Assembly: GCA_903948415.1 (NCBI GenBank)
Contig: CAJAYO010000939.1
Span: 1 to 33,877 of the forward strand
DNA: 33,877 bases
Source of the DNA: an uncultured Opitutia bacterium
GTDB taxonomy: Bacteria > Verrucomicrobiota > Verrucomicrobiia > Opitutales > Opitutaceae
Direction of reading: 5' to 3'
The notes below the pieces were generated by a model. That model ran no database searches. It saw only the letters and a program-made list of their open reading frames with translations, and was not told the DNA's origin. The position numbers were made by a program, and so were the translations under genes. Of this stretch, positions 23,348 through 32,270 are shown in pieces. Within the stretch, counting starts at the first letter, position 1, and the number at the start of each line of letters is the position of its first letter.

Positions 23348-24001
23348 ATGCGATATCCGCCGGAACATAAGACTGCGACGCGCCGCCGAATTCTGGAGGC
23401 GGCGGGGCAGGCGTTTCGCGAGCGGGGGGTGGCGGAGACGGGGGTGGACGAAGTGATGCGGCGCGCGGGGCTGACGCACGGGGGTTTTTACGCGCATTTT
23501 CGGGACAAGACGGAGTTGGTGGCGGAGGCGTGTGCGGCGGCGTTCGATGCGGCGGTGCCGAATCTGGCGCGGATTGCGGCGTTGCCGACGCCGGCGGCGC
23601 GGGCGCGGTTGCTGATCGACAGTTATCTGGCGGCGCGGCACCGGGACAACCGCGGGTCGGGCTGCATGGTGGTGGCGGTGGCGGCGGACATGGCGCGGTT
23701 GACCGGGGCGGCGCGGGTGGGGTACTCGCGGGGGTTCGCGCAGCACCTTGAGCGGTTGGGCGGGGCGCTGCGGCTGAGCGACGAGGCGGAGACGAACCGG
23801 GTGCGGGTAACGCACCTGATGAGTTCGCTGGTGGGCGCGCTGCTGTTTGCGCGGGCGATCGACGACGCGGCGCACAGCGACGCGATTTTGCATTCGATGC
23901 GGCGGTGTCTGCGGGCGGAGTTTGGCGCGGAGGCGGCGGCGGCGTCGCGCGGCCGGGCCAAGGGAACGGTTGCGGCCCACGATTTTTTCCGCGCAGTCTA
24001 A
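23348..24001 (+). CDS. TetR/AcrR family transcriptional regulator
   Basis: RRRILEAAGQAFRERGVAETGVDEVMRRAGLTHGGFYAHFRDKTELVAEA helix-turn-helix. Confidence 0.93.
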   Translation: MRYPPEHKTATRRRILEAAGQAFRERGVAETGVDEVMRRAGLTHGGFYAHFRDKTELVAEACAAAFDAAVPNLARIAALPTPAARARLLIDSYLAARHRDNRGSGCMVVAVAADMARLTGAARVGYSRGFAQHLERLGGALRLSDEAETNRVRVTHLMSSLVGALLFARAIDDAAHSDAILHSMRRCLRAEFGAEAAAASRGRAKGTVAAHDFFRAV

Positions 24002-24010
24002 TTTTTCACC

Positions 24011-25339
24011 ATGAGCCATCCCTCCAGCACCCAACCTCGTCGTCGCGTTGTCATCACGGGCCTCGGCGCAGTCACGCCCTGCGGCAACACCGCGGCCGAA
24101 ACGTGGGCCGCGTTGATCGCGGGTCGCAGCGGCATCGGGCCGATCACGCGGTTCGACCCGACGGGTTGCACGGCGCGGATCGCGGGCGAGGTGAAGAACT
24201 TCGATCCGGCGCGGCCGTTGCCGGCGCCGTTGCAGCCGCGGGGGCCGGGCAGCGAACCGATGGCGCAGGCGCTCACGCAGAAGGACGTGAAGAAATTCGG
24301 GCGGTTCACGCACCTCGGGACGGCGGCGGCGGTCGAGGCGTATGCGGATTCCGGACTCGATCCGCACCGGGCGGGGATGGATGCGGAGCGGATGGGGGTG
24401 AATCTCGGCGTGGGGCTCGGCGGCCTGCCGGAGATGGAGGCGATGCACGATACGTGGAAGGCGGGCGGGTTTCGGAAGATCTCGCCGTTCTTCATCATTC
24501 AGATCGCGCCGAACCTGCTGGCGGGCCAGGTGAGCCTGTTGCTCGACTGTCGCGGGCCGAACATGAGCGTGGCGTCGGCGTGTGCGACGAGCGGTCATGC
24601 GCTGGGCGAGGCGGCGGCGGCGATCGCGCGCGGGGACGTCGACGTGATGGTGGCGGGCGGAGCGGAGTCGACGGTGACGCCGCTGGCGATCGGGGCGTTT
24701 GCGCAGATGCGCGCGCTGTCGACGCGCAACGACGCGCCGGAAAAGGCGTCGCGGCCCTACGACAAGGACCGGGACGGTTTCGTGCTGGGGGAGGGCTCGG
24801 TGGTGTTTATTTTGGAGGAGATGGAGCACGCGCAGCGGCGCGGCGCGCGGATTTATGCGGAGCTGCGCGGTTATGGGGCGACGGCGGACGCGTTTCACCT
24901 GTCGTCGTTGGCGCCGGGCGCGGAAGGATCGGCGCGCTCGATGAAGGCGGCGCTGACGCGCGGGGGGCTGGCGCCGACGGAGGTCGACTACGTGTCGGCG
25001 CACGCCACGTCGACGCCGGGTGGCGACGGGGAAGAGGCGGCGGCGATTGCGGCGGTCTTTTCCGAGAACAAGGCGAGCCTCCACGTGAGCGGGGTGAAGT
25101 CGATGACCGGGCATTTGCTCGGCGGCGCGGGCGCGATGGGTGCGCTGGCGGCGGTGCTGGCGATTCGCGACGGCATCGTGCCGCCGACGATCAATCTGGA
25201 AAATGTCGATCCGGCGTGCGCGGCGCTCGGGTTGAATTTCACGCCGAACGTGGCGGTGCACAAGCCGGTGCGCGCGGCGCTGGCGAACTCGTTCGGGTTC
25301 GGCGGGACGAATGCGTCGGTGGTGTTTGCGCGGGTGTGA
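24011..25339 (+). CDS. fabF: Beta-ketoacyl-ACP synthase II
   Basis: ASACATSGHAL catalytic Cys, SAHATSTPGGD His, KSMTGHLLGGAGA His, NSFGFGGTNAS. Confidence 0.9.
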   Translation: MSHPSSTQPRRRVVITGLGAVTPCGNTAAETWAALIAGRSGIGPITRFDPTGCTARIAGEVKNFDPARPLPAPLQPRGPGSEPMAQALTQKDVKKFGRFTHLGTAAAVEAYADSGLDPHRAGMDAERMGVNLGVGLGGLPEMEAMHDTWKAGGFRKISPFFIIQIAPNLLAGQVSLLLDCRGPNMSVASACATSGHALGEAAAAIARGDVDVMVAGGAESTVTPLAIGAFAQMRALSTRNDAPEKASRPYDKDRDGFVLGEGSVVFILEEMEHAQRRGARIYAELRGYGATADAFHLSSLAPGAEGSARSMKAALTRGGLAPTEVDYVSAHATSTPGGDGEEAAAIAAVFSENKASLHVSGVKSMTGHLLGGAGAMGALAAVLAIRDGIVPPTINLENVDPACAALGLNFTPNVAVHKPVRAALANSFGFGGTNASVVFARV

Positions 25340-25360
25340 AACGCGGCCGGCGACCATGAT

Positions 25361-25383
25361 CCGGCGGGCGGGTGGCCCGCCGG
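25361..25383. repeat. Perfect 9-bp stem hairpin CCGGCGGGC-GGGTG-GCCCGCCGG between fabF and the thioesterase gene
   Basis: Perfect inverted repeat with 5-nt loop; no T-tract. Confidence 0.65.
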
Positions 25384-25395
25384 TCCACCCCCACC

Positions 25396-25833
25396 ATGAA
25401 CATCGACGAGGTTCCGTTTAACCGGCTCATCGGGCTGCAGCGCGAGCCGGTGGGCGGGGAGTTCAGCGTGAGTCTGCCGGCGGGGACGCAGTATCACAAT
25501 CATCTCGGCATCGTGCATGCGGCGGCGCAGCTCGCGGTGGCGGAGGCGGCGAGCGGGGACTGGATGCTGCGGAATTTTGGGGAGCGGGCGGAGGAGTTTG
25601 TGGCGGTGGTGCGGCGGATGGAGACGACGTTCAAGCAGCCGGCGCGCGGGAAAATTTTCGGCAAGGCGACGGTGGGCGAGGCGGCGCGGGGGCAGTTGGC
25701 GGCGGAGTTGGCGACGAAGCGCGCGCTGTCGTTTACGTTGCGGGTGGAGGTGTTCGACGAAGCGGGGGCGCGCACGCTCACCGGGAGCGTCGAGTGGTTT
25801 ATCACGCGGCGGGGGCCGGCGGCGGGCGCGTAG
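25396..25833 (+). CDS. Hotdog-fold thioesterase-like protein
   Basis: YHNHLGIVHAAAQLAVAEAASGDWML and C-terminal beta pattern typical of the PaaI/YiiD-type hotdog fold. Confidence 0.6.
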   Translation: MNIDEVPFNRLIGLQREPVGGEFSVSLPAGTQYHNHLGIVHAAAQLAVAEAASGDWMLRNFGERAEEFVAVVRRMETTFKQPARGKIFGKATVGEAARGQLAAELATKRALSFTLRVEVFDEAGARTLTGSVEWFITRRGPAAGA

Positions 25834-25898
25834 GGTGGGGGCGCGCGGGCGGCAGACGGATTTTGACACGCCGGCGGGGCGGCGGCAGGGTGTCGCGC

Positions 25899-26261
25899 GT
25901 GCTAAGGGAAATTCGCAACGTGAGGCAGGAACGGGGTGCCGGCCGGCGCCGGTGGTTTGAGTCGGATGGCTTCGAGCTGGTCGTGTGGCTGGATGACGCC
26001 GGGGCGTGCGAAGGCTTTCAGGTGTGTTACGACCTCGGGCGGGGCGAATGTGCGCTGACGTGGCGGCCTGGGCACGGGTTTGCGCACAACACGGTGGACC
26101 AAGGCGACGACCACGAGGGCGGGAGCAAGAAGAGCCCCATTTTGGTCGCGAACGGCGCCGTGCCGTGGCCGGAGATCACGCGCCTGTTTTCGGAGCGCGG
26201 GTCGGGGCTGGAGACGGAGCTGCGGGACCTGGTGAGCGCGCGGCTGGCGGCGCGGCAGTAG
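25899..26261 (+). CDS. Uncharacterised small protein (FQVCYDLGRGECALTW...)
   Basis: GTG-start ORF with globular composition (RRRWFESDGFELVVWLDDAGACEGFQVCYDLGRGECALTWRPGHGFAHNTVDQGDD...); start uncertain. Confidence 0.6.
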   Translation: MLREIRNVRQERGAGRRRWFESDGFELVVWLDDAGACEGFQVCYDLGRGECALTWRPGHGFAHNTVDQGDDHEGGSKKSPILVANGAVPWPEITRLFSERGSGLETELRDLVSARLAARQ

Positions 26262-26309
26262 GGACGTGGGCCGGACGCGGGGAACGCGGCCGGCCGGGGC
26301 GGGTGGGCG

Positions 26310-28160
26310 TCAGGTCGCGGGACGGAAGCTGCGCCACGCGGAGAGGGGCAGGCAGGCGAGGGCGATGAAGAAGAGCTGGCTCGCGGCGAAGCCGATGAGC
26401 CACCAGAAGGCGGAGTCCATGAAACCGTAGCTGTGGAGACCGACGCCGAGCATGTTGACGCCGAACCAGCTCCAGGCGGTGACGATGTTGCCGAAGACGG
26501 CGAGGGCGGCGATGCCGCGTTGTTTCGCGATGCCGCCCCAGCGGGCGTGGAGGATGAGAGCATTCCAGATCACGATCATGAGGGCGCCGTTTTCCTTCGG
26601 GTCCCAGCCCCAGAACCGGCCCCAGGATTGGTCGGCCCAGATGCCGCCGAGGATGGTGCCGACGAGGCTGAAGAGCGTGCCGAAGCAGACGATGCCGTAG
26701 ATCATGCGCGAGAGCGCGTCGGCGGTGGCTTTGTCGAGGGAGGCGGTGAACAGGCCGCGCACGATGTAGATGAGGGCGAGGAAGCCGGCGAGGAAGGTCG
26801 CGCCGTAGCCGGCGGTGACGGTGACGACGTGGGTGGCGAGCCAGAAGTTGGAGTCGAGGACGGCGCGCATCATCTCGAGGGTGTCGCCGCCGAGGGAGAG
26901 ATGGTGGGCGATGAGAAGGGTGGAGAAGCCGACGAGGCCGGCGGCGACGGAGCCGATGGCGTTGCGGTAGAAGTATTCGAGGGCGAGGCAGAAGCCGACG
27001 GCGCTCCAGCCGACGAAGAGGGCGGAGGAGTAGAGGTTGGTGACGGGCGGGCGGCCTTCGAGCCACATGCGGGCGAGGATGCCCGCGGTGGCGAGCACCC
27101 AGGCGAGGCCGACGAGCCAGAAGGCGGCGCGGCCGAGTTCGGCGGGCCAGAAGAGCCAGGAGATGACCGCGATCAGAAAGGCGAGCACGTAGAGGATGGA
27201 GGCGGTGTAGAAAGGTTCGGCGCTGTTGAAACGGGCTTCGGCGGCGCACTTGGTGAGCGACGAGGGGAATTTCTTTTCGAGCTGGGAATGGTAGAGGCCG
27301 ACCAGTTCGTTGAATTCCTTCGCCTGGCCCGCGTTCCAGGTGCGGGCGAGGCCGGCGTAGACCATCACGGCGGGGGCGATCTGGCCGGTTTGAAACGATT
27401 CGAGGAGGGACTCGCCGGCCTTTTTCCAGCCGGTGGTGTTGGCCTCGCCGTCGGCGGGCGGCACGCCGAGCAGGTAGGCAAGTTCGTCCATGCGGGAGAA
27501 GCGGGCGCCGGCCTCCATCATGCGGGCGGCGAGGGCTTCGTCGTGGGGTTGGTTGGCCTGTTTCGCGCGGACGGCGGTGACGCCGGCGGTGACGGAACTC
27601 TGGAACGTCATGAGCTCGGCGAGGAAGTCCTTGTGGTCGGGGGCGACGAGGCTGCCCTTGAGGCGGAAGTAAAGGCCGACATTGGAGTAGAGCTGGACGA
27701 CGGCTTTTTGGAAGGGCGTGCGCAAGGCGGCATCGACGGGGCCGGCGAGGGCGGACTGGCGCTGGAGCTCCGCGATTTTCGGTTCGAGCTGGCGGAAGGA
27801 GAAGCGGCGCTTGTTGCGGCCGTCTTCGGGGGTGAGGCCGAAGATGGCGAGCAGATCGGGATGGTTGATCTCGAAGTGTTGGTAGGCGTCGGCGCGCGAA
27901 CCGCGGAAGAGGACATCGAGGAGCCACTCGTTGGGGGCGAGGGGGGTGCCGTCGGGCGCGGAGACGCGCTGGCTGCTCTGGAAGACGACGAGGGAGGTGC
28001 GCGCAACGGTGTCGAGCGGTTTGACGCGGCCGTTGACGACGACGGGCAGGCGGCCGAAGGCGGCGAGGTCGAAGTCGGTTTTGGGGCGCTCGGGCAGAAA
28101 CGATTTCGCGACGAGGGCGAGGCCGAGCAGGAGGAAGAGGAGGGCGGAATACTTTTTCAT
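26310..28160 (-). CDS. ccsA: Cytochrome c biogenesis protein CcsA/ResC with long N-terminal extension
   Basis: WWD-type motif WGRFWGWDPKENGALMIVIWNALILHAR; multiple TM segments. Confidence 0.9.
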   Translation of the reverse strand: MKKYSALLFLLLGLALVAKSFLPERPKTDFDLAAFGRLPVVVNGRVKPLDTVARTSLVVFQSSQRVSAPDGTPLAPNEWLLDVLFRGSRADAYQHFEINHPDLLAIFGLTPEDGRNKRRFSFRQLEPKIAELQRQSALAGPVDAALRTPFQKAVVQLYSNVGLYFRLKGSLVAPDHKDFLAELMTFQSSVTAGVTAVRAKQANQPHDEALAARMMEAGARFSRMDELAYLLGVPPADGEANTTGWKKAGESLLESFQTGQIAPAVMVYAGLARTWNAGQAKEFNELVGLYHSQLEKKFPSSLTKCAAEARFNSAEPFYTASILYVLAFLIAVISWLFWPAELGRAAFWLVGLAWVLATAGILARMWLEGRPPVTNLYSSALFVGWSAVGFCLALEYFYRNAIGSVAAGLVGFSTLLIAHHLSLGGDTLEMMRAVLDSNFWLATHVVTVTAGYGATFLAGFLALIYIVRGLFTASLDKATADALSRMIYGIVCFGTLFSLVGTILGGIWADQSWGRFWGWDPKENGALMIVIWNALILHARWGGIAKQRGIAALAVFGNIVTAWSWFGVNMLGVGLHSYGFMDSAFWWLIGFAASQLFFIALACLPLSAWRSFRPAT

Positions 28161-29332
28161 GCGGCGACGGGGCTGGGGGTGGCGCGGCGTTTGGCGATGA
28201 AGGCGCGGAGGCTGAGGCTGAATTGGAGAATGAGGCCGATCGTCATCATGATGCAGGCGATGTAAGGCAGGAGCCAGCTGGGGTTGCGGACGACCTGGAG
28301 CACGGTGAGGCCGCGGGCGCTGTCCATCTGGTATTGGTAAAACGTGTAGCCGCCGTACCGCAGCGGGTTGTTCATGTAGATGAGGACCTCGCGGTCATCG
28401 CGGCCGTCGGGGGTGGTGAGTTTGATGCGGCTGGAGAAGTTTTTCGGCAGGTCGGTACCGACGTAGATTTCGTGGGTGACCTTGAGGAGTTCGAGGGCGA
28501 AGGGTTTGTACGCGCGGGCGATGCGCAGGGCGATGCGCCAGGTACGGCCGCCGTGGGTGAGGGTTTGGGGGGCGGCGAGATCGGGGGAGACGAGCCACGT
28601 GCCGAGCGAGCCTTCGGCGCCGATCAGTTCGACGACGGCGGCGGGCACGTTGGTTTCGTTCATTTTGTAGGTGATGGGCAGGGGGGTGACGGCGACGCCG
28701 GGGCCGATGCCCTGGGAGGCGATGGGCACGGCGGGGGAAGCGGGGGCGGCGGGGTCGCGGCGGGCGAGCGCGGCGTTGGGGAAGTAGGCGGTGGTGACGA
28801 CGCGGAAGGGCAGTTTCGGGTGCTGGACGACGGCGGATTGCGCGAGTTTGGTGTCGGGGATGGCGACGATCTCGTCGAATTTTGGGTCGGTGGTGTCGAC
28901 GAGGACGAGTTCGTAGAGACGGAAGCTTTCCGAGTAGTCTTTCGATTCGCCCTCCTTGATCGCCATCTGGAAATCCTCCTGCCAGAGGCCGGTGAGGAGT
29001 TCGCCGACGAGGAGAATAATGATGCCGGCGTGGGTGAGCTGGATGCCGGCTTTGCGCCACTCGAGTTTGAGGCGGTAGAGGTGGGCGGCGATGAGGTTGA
29101 GGAGGAGGAGGCCGCCGATGAAGTAACCGCCGGGGAAGACGGGGGCGGGGAAGTCGCCGAAACGGGCGAGGACGAAGAAAGTCTGGAAGTATTTTTCCTG
29201 GACGCCCCAGATGCCGAGGTTGACCTGGTCGAGGGTGGCGGCGAAGACCAAGATGAGGGACAGGGCGAGCAGCACCACGGTGAGCTTGAGCGACACGAAG
29301 AAGTCGCGGAACTGGCGGGTGACGTCGTTCAT
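28157..29332 (-). CDS. resB: Cytochrome c biogenesis protein ResB/Ccs1
   Basis: FFVSLKLTVVLLALSLILVFAATLDQVNLGIWGVQEKYF; 4-nt overlap with ccsA. Confidence 0.88.
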   Translation of the reverse strand: MNDVTRQFRDFFVSLKLTVVLLALSLILVFAATLDQVNLGIWGVQEKYFQTFFVLARFGDFPAPVFPGGYFIGGLLLLNLIAAHLYRLKLEWRKAGIQLTHAGIIILLVGELLTGLWQEDFQMAIKEGESKDYSESFRLYELVLVDTTDPKFDEIVAIPDTKLAQSAVVQHPKLPFRVVTTAYFPNAALARRDPAAPASPAVPIASQGIGPGVAVTPLPITYKMNETNVPAAVVELIGAEGSLGTWLVSPDLAAPQTLTHGGRTWRIALRIARAYKPFALELLKVTHEIYVGTDLPKNFSSRIKLTTPDGRDDREVLIYMNNPLRYGGYTFYQYQMDSARGLTVLQVVRNPSWLLPYIACIMMTIGLILQFSLSLRAFIAKRRATPSPVAA

Positions 29333-29925
29333 GGCGAGGGTGCTTTGACGGTTTTGAGGAAGGCGAGGAAGGCGGGTTTTTCCTCAGCCATGGGGGCGGC
29401 GGGGCCGGTGAGTTTGAAAAACCAGGTGGTGCCGCGGAAGGGCACGATGGCGCCGAGGAGGCGCTGTTGGCCGTTGTCGAAGTCGACGACGGCAAATTTG
29501 AGGCCGTCCTGCTCGAAGCGGGTGAGGGCGAGATCGGCTTCGCTGGCGGGCGGGAGCTGGAGCTGGCCGCGCCAGCGGTTGAGGTTGGCGACCTCGCCGC
29601 CGACGTCGCCGGGGAAGGCGGTGATGGCGAGGTCGCCGGCGGAGGCTCCGGCGGGAACGGTGTAGCTGCCCTTGCGCATGGCCGAGGCGGCCTTGGGCTG
29701 CCAGTGGGCGGGGGCGGTCCAGGTGAGGTTGGCGCCGTCGGCGGTGGGCACGGCGGTGTTGGCCATGGTGCCGGCGGCGTCGGTGCCGGCGGGGGCGGCG
29801 GCGGCCGGGGGCGGCGCGGATTTTTCCTTGGGGGCGCGATAGGTGGTGATTTCCCGGTCGCGGCAGCCGGCGGCGGTGAGGCAGAGGCTTGCGGCGACGG
29901 CGAGGGCGGGGTAGGCAGAGCGCAT
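29329..29925 (-). CDS. Putative lipoprotein in the ResB-CcsA operon
   Basis: Lipobox LTAAGC after a signal peptide; ATG at 29925; overlaps the resB start. Confidence 0.75.
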   Translation of the reverse strand: MRSAYPALAVAASLCLTAAGCRDREITTYRAPKEKSAPPPAAAAPAGTDAAGTMANTAVPTADGANLTWTAPAHWQPKAASAMRKGSYTVPAGASAGDLAITAFPGDVGGEVANLNRWRGQLQLPPASEADLALTRFEQDGLKFAVVDFDNGQQRLLGAIVPFRGTTWFFKLTGPAAPMAEEKPAFLAFLKTVKAPSP

Positions 29926-30119
29926 GGAGGTGGTGTGAATTGGCGGTTTAGGACGAAACGGCAAATCAATCTGCACGATTTCCGGCCGCGGAGGGGTGGG
30001 GCGCACCCTCGGTAACAGGGTTGTTACGCAGGGCCGCTGGACAAGGGGGCGAAAGCGCATTGCGTCTGAAATTCGGCTGGCGCGGCAATTCCTGCGGCGC
30101 GGCCGCCTTACTCCCCACC

Positions 30120-31505
30120 ATGAAAATTGCCAAGATTCGCGGATTGTTTTTCACCGCCGTGCTGACCGCCGGCTCACTGTTGACGGCCCGGGCGCAAATT
30201 ATCGAGTTTCGCGCGGCGATCACCGCGGCGCAGGAGGTGCCGGCCACGACGTCGACCGCCACGGGCAATGCCGTGATGCTCTACGATATTGGCAACAATA
30301 CGTTCGATCTCTTCATCTCGATCAGCGGATTTACGAACGCGTTGTCGGCCTCGCACATTCACGAGGCGGTGGCGGGCACGAACGGTTCGGTCGTGGTGCC
30401 GTTTTCGTTGAACAATTTTGCGGCCAACGCGGGCACGTTGAGCGGGACGGTTCTGCGGCTGCCCTATCGGGGCGACAAGGTGAAGCTGCTGCAGAACGGG
30501 GCCTACCTTAATTTCCACACGGCGCAGTTTCCGGGCGGCGAAGTGCGCGGGCAGCTGATCGCGCAGCCGAAGCGGCTCGTGGCGAGCATCGACGTGGGGC
30601 AGGAGCAGGCGGCGTTTCCGGCCGTCAACCTGGCCGGCGCGAACCTGAGCGATTTCGGCGCGGCGGTGATGAGCTACAACCCGGGCACGAACCGGGTGAA
30701 TCTGCGCATCTCGGTGTATAATTTCCGCAACCAGCTCAGCAATTCCCACTTTCACGAAGGCGCGCCGGCGGTCAGCGGACCGGTCGTGGTCAACCTGGGC
30801 AACAATGCGAATGCGGGCGGCTACACGAACACCAACGGGCACATCTCGGGCAGCTTCGACCTCCCCTACACGGGCGACCCGGTCAAACTGTTGACGGGTG
30901 GCGCGTATCTGAATTTCCACAGCACGACGTTTGCGGGCGGCGAGGTCCGCGGCCAGGTACGGGCGTCGGACGAAGTGCCGGGCTCGCGGATGTTCAGCAC
31001 GGCGACGCGCGGTTTTGTGGGCGCCGGGAACCAGAACCTGATCACGGGCATCAGCATCGTCGGGCCCGATCCGGTGCGGATGTTGATTACGGCGAAAGGA
31101 CCGTCGCTCGCGGCGTTCGGGGTCACCGGAGCGCTCGCGGATCCGGTGCTCGACCTCTATGATTCGGCCGGGCGGAGCATTGCGGTGAGCGACAATATCG
31201 GCACGCCGGCGGCCAGTTCGGACCTCGCCGCATTGCCCGGCGTGCCGACGAACACGGCGGAATCCGCCCTGATCGTCGTGCTGCCGCCGGGCAACTATAC
31301 GGCGGTGGTGTCGGGCAACGGCGGCACGGGGGTGGCGCTGTTGGAAGCGACCGATCTCCGCATCGTCGGCGCGACCGGCGCGGTGGCGTCCGCGGCGTTG
31401 ATGGAAATTCCCGCCCAGGCGCAGGAAAGCCGCACGTTGGCGGAGGCCCGCCTGGCGAATCTTGAATTTTGCGCCACTCCCGCGGCCGTGGACAGCCCGC
31501 GCTGA
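30120..31505 (+). CDS. Secreted protein with two CHRD (chordin-like) domains and a divergent C-terminal module
   Basis: Signal peptide; two repeats of ..SHIHEA.../SHFHEGAP... and GAYLNFHT..FPGGEVRGQ; tail MLITAKGPSLAAFGVTGALADPVLDLYD...LPPGNYTAVVSGNGGTGVALLEATDL. Confidence 0.88.
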   Translation: MKIAKIRGLFFTAVLTAGSLLTARAQIIEFRAAITAAQEVPATTSTATGNAVMLYDIGNNTFDLFISISGFTNALSASHIHEAVAGTNGSVVVPFSLNNFAANAGTLSGTVLRLPYRGDKVKLLQNGAYLNFHTAQFPGGEVRGQLIAQPKRLVASIDVGQEQAAFPAVNLAGANLSDFGAAVMSYNPGTNRVNLRISVYNFRNQLSNSHFHEGAPAVSGPVVVNLGNNANAGGYTNTNGHISGSFDLPYTGDPVKLLTGGAYLNFHSTTFAGGEVRGQVRASDEVPGSRMFSTATRGFVGAGNQNLITGISIVGPDPVRMLITAKGPSLAAFGVTGALADPVLDLYDSAGRSIAVSDNIGTPAASSDLAALPGVPTNTAESALIVVLPPGNYTAVVSGNGGTGVALLEATDLRIVGATGAVASAALMEIPAQAQESRTLAEARLANLEFCATPAAVDSPR

Positions 31506-31527
31506 GCGCGGTCGTCGCGGTCAGGCA

Positions 31528-31562
31528 CCCGGCGCTCATCCGAGCGCCGGGTTTTTTCTTTT
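31528..31562 (+). terminator. Rho-independent terminator CCCGGCGCTC-ATCC-GAGCGCCGGG-TTTTTTCTTTT
   Basis: Perfect 10-bp stem, 4-nt loop, T-tract, 22 nt after the CHRD gene stop. Confidence 0.95.
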
Positions 31563-31595
31563 GCGGCGGGGCGGATCAGCCGAAATAACGGGGGC

Positions 31596-32270
31596 ATGAC
31601 GCTCTCCCCCCTGGGCGATTCCGCAGTGGTCGTGGCGCTGGGCCCGGGCCTGGACGAGACGGCGTTGCGGCGCGTGCGGGCGCTCGCGGAGGCGCTGGAC
31701 CGGGACCGACCGGCGGGGGTGGTGGACGTCGTGCCGGCCTTTGCGAGCGTCACGGTGTTCTACGATGCGGTGCACTGCGGGGGCTACGCGCACCTGTGTG
31801 CGGAACTGGAAGCGCGGGTGGCGCGGACGGAGCTGGCGCTGGTTTCGCAGCAGTCGCGCAGTTTGGAGATCCCGGTGTGCTACGGCGGCGAGTGGGGCCC
31901 GGACCTCGGCGAGGTGGCGGCGGGCGCGGGCGTGAGTCCGGAAAAGGCGGTGGCGCTGCACGCGGGGGCGGACTACCGGGTGCACGCGATCGGGTTTGCG
32001 CCGGGTTTCGCCTACCTCGGGGGATTGCCGGAGCGTCTGCATACGCCGCGCCGGGCCACGCCGCGGGTGGGGGTGCCGGCGGGCACGGTGGGAATCGGCG
32101 GCGCGCAGACGGGCGTGTATCCGCTGGCGACGCCGGGCGGGTGGAATCTGATTGGCCGGACGCCGCTGCGGCTGTTCGACGCGGGGCGGACCGAACCCGC
32201 GCTGTTGCGGACGGGCGACCGGGTGAGATTTCGCGCGATCAGCGCGGAGGAGTTTGCCGCATGGCGCTGA
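31596..32270 (+). CDS. pxpB: 5-oxoprolinase subunit PxpB (KipI-like)
   Basis: GDSAVVVALG, IGFAPGFAYLGGLPERLHTPRRATPRVGVPAGTVGIGGAQTGVYPLATPGGWNLIGRTPLRLF. Confidence 0.93.
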   Translation: MTLSPLGDSAVVVALGPGLDETALRRVRALAEALDRDRPAGVVDVVPAFASVTVFYDAVHCGGYAHLCAELEARVARTELALVSQQSRSLEIPVCYGGEWGPDLGEVAAGAGVSPEKAVALHAGADYRVHAIGFAPGFAYLGGLPERLHTPRRATPRVGVPAGTVGIGGAQTGVYPLATPGGWNLIGRTPLRLFDAGRTEPALLRTGDRVRFRAISAEEFAAWR

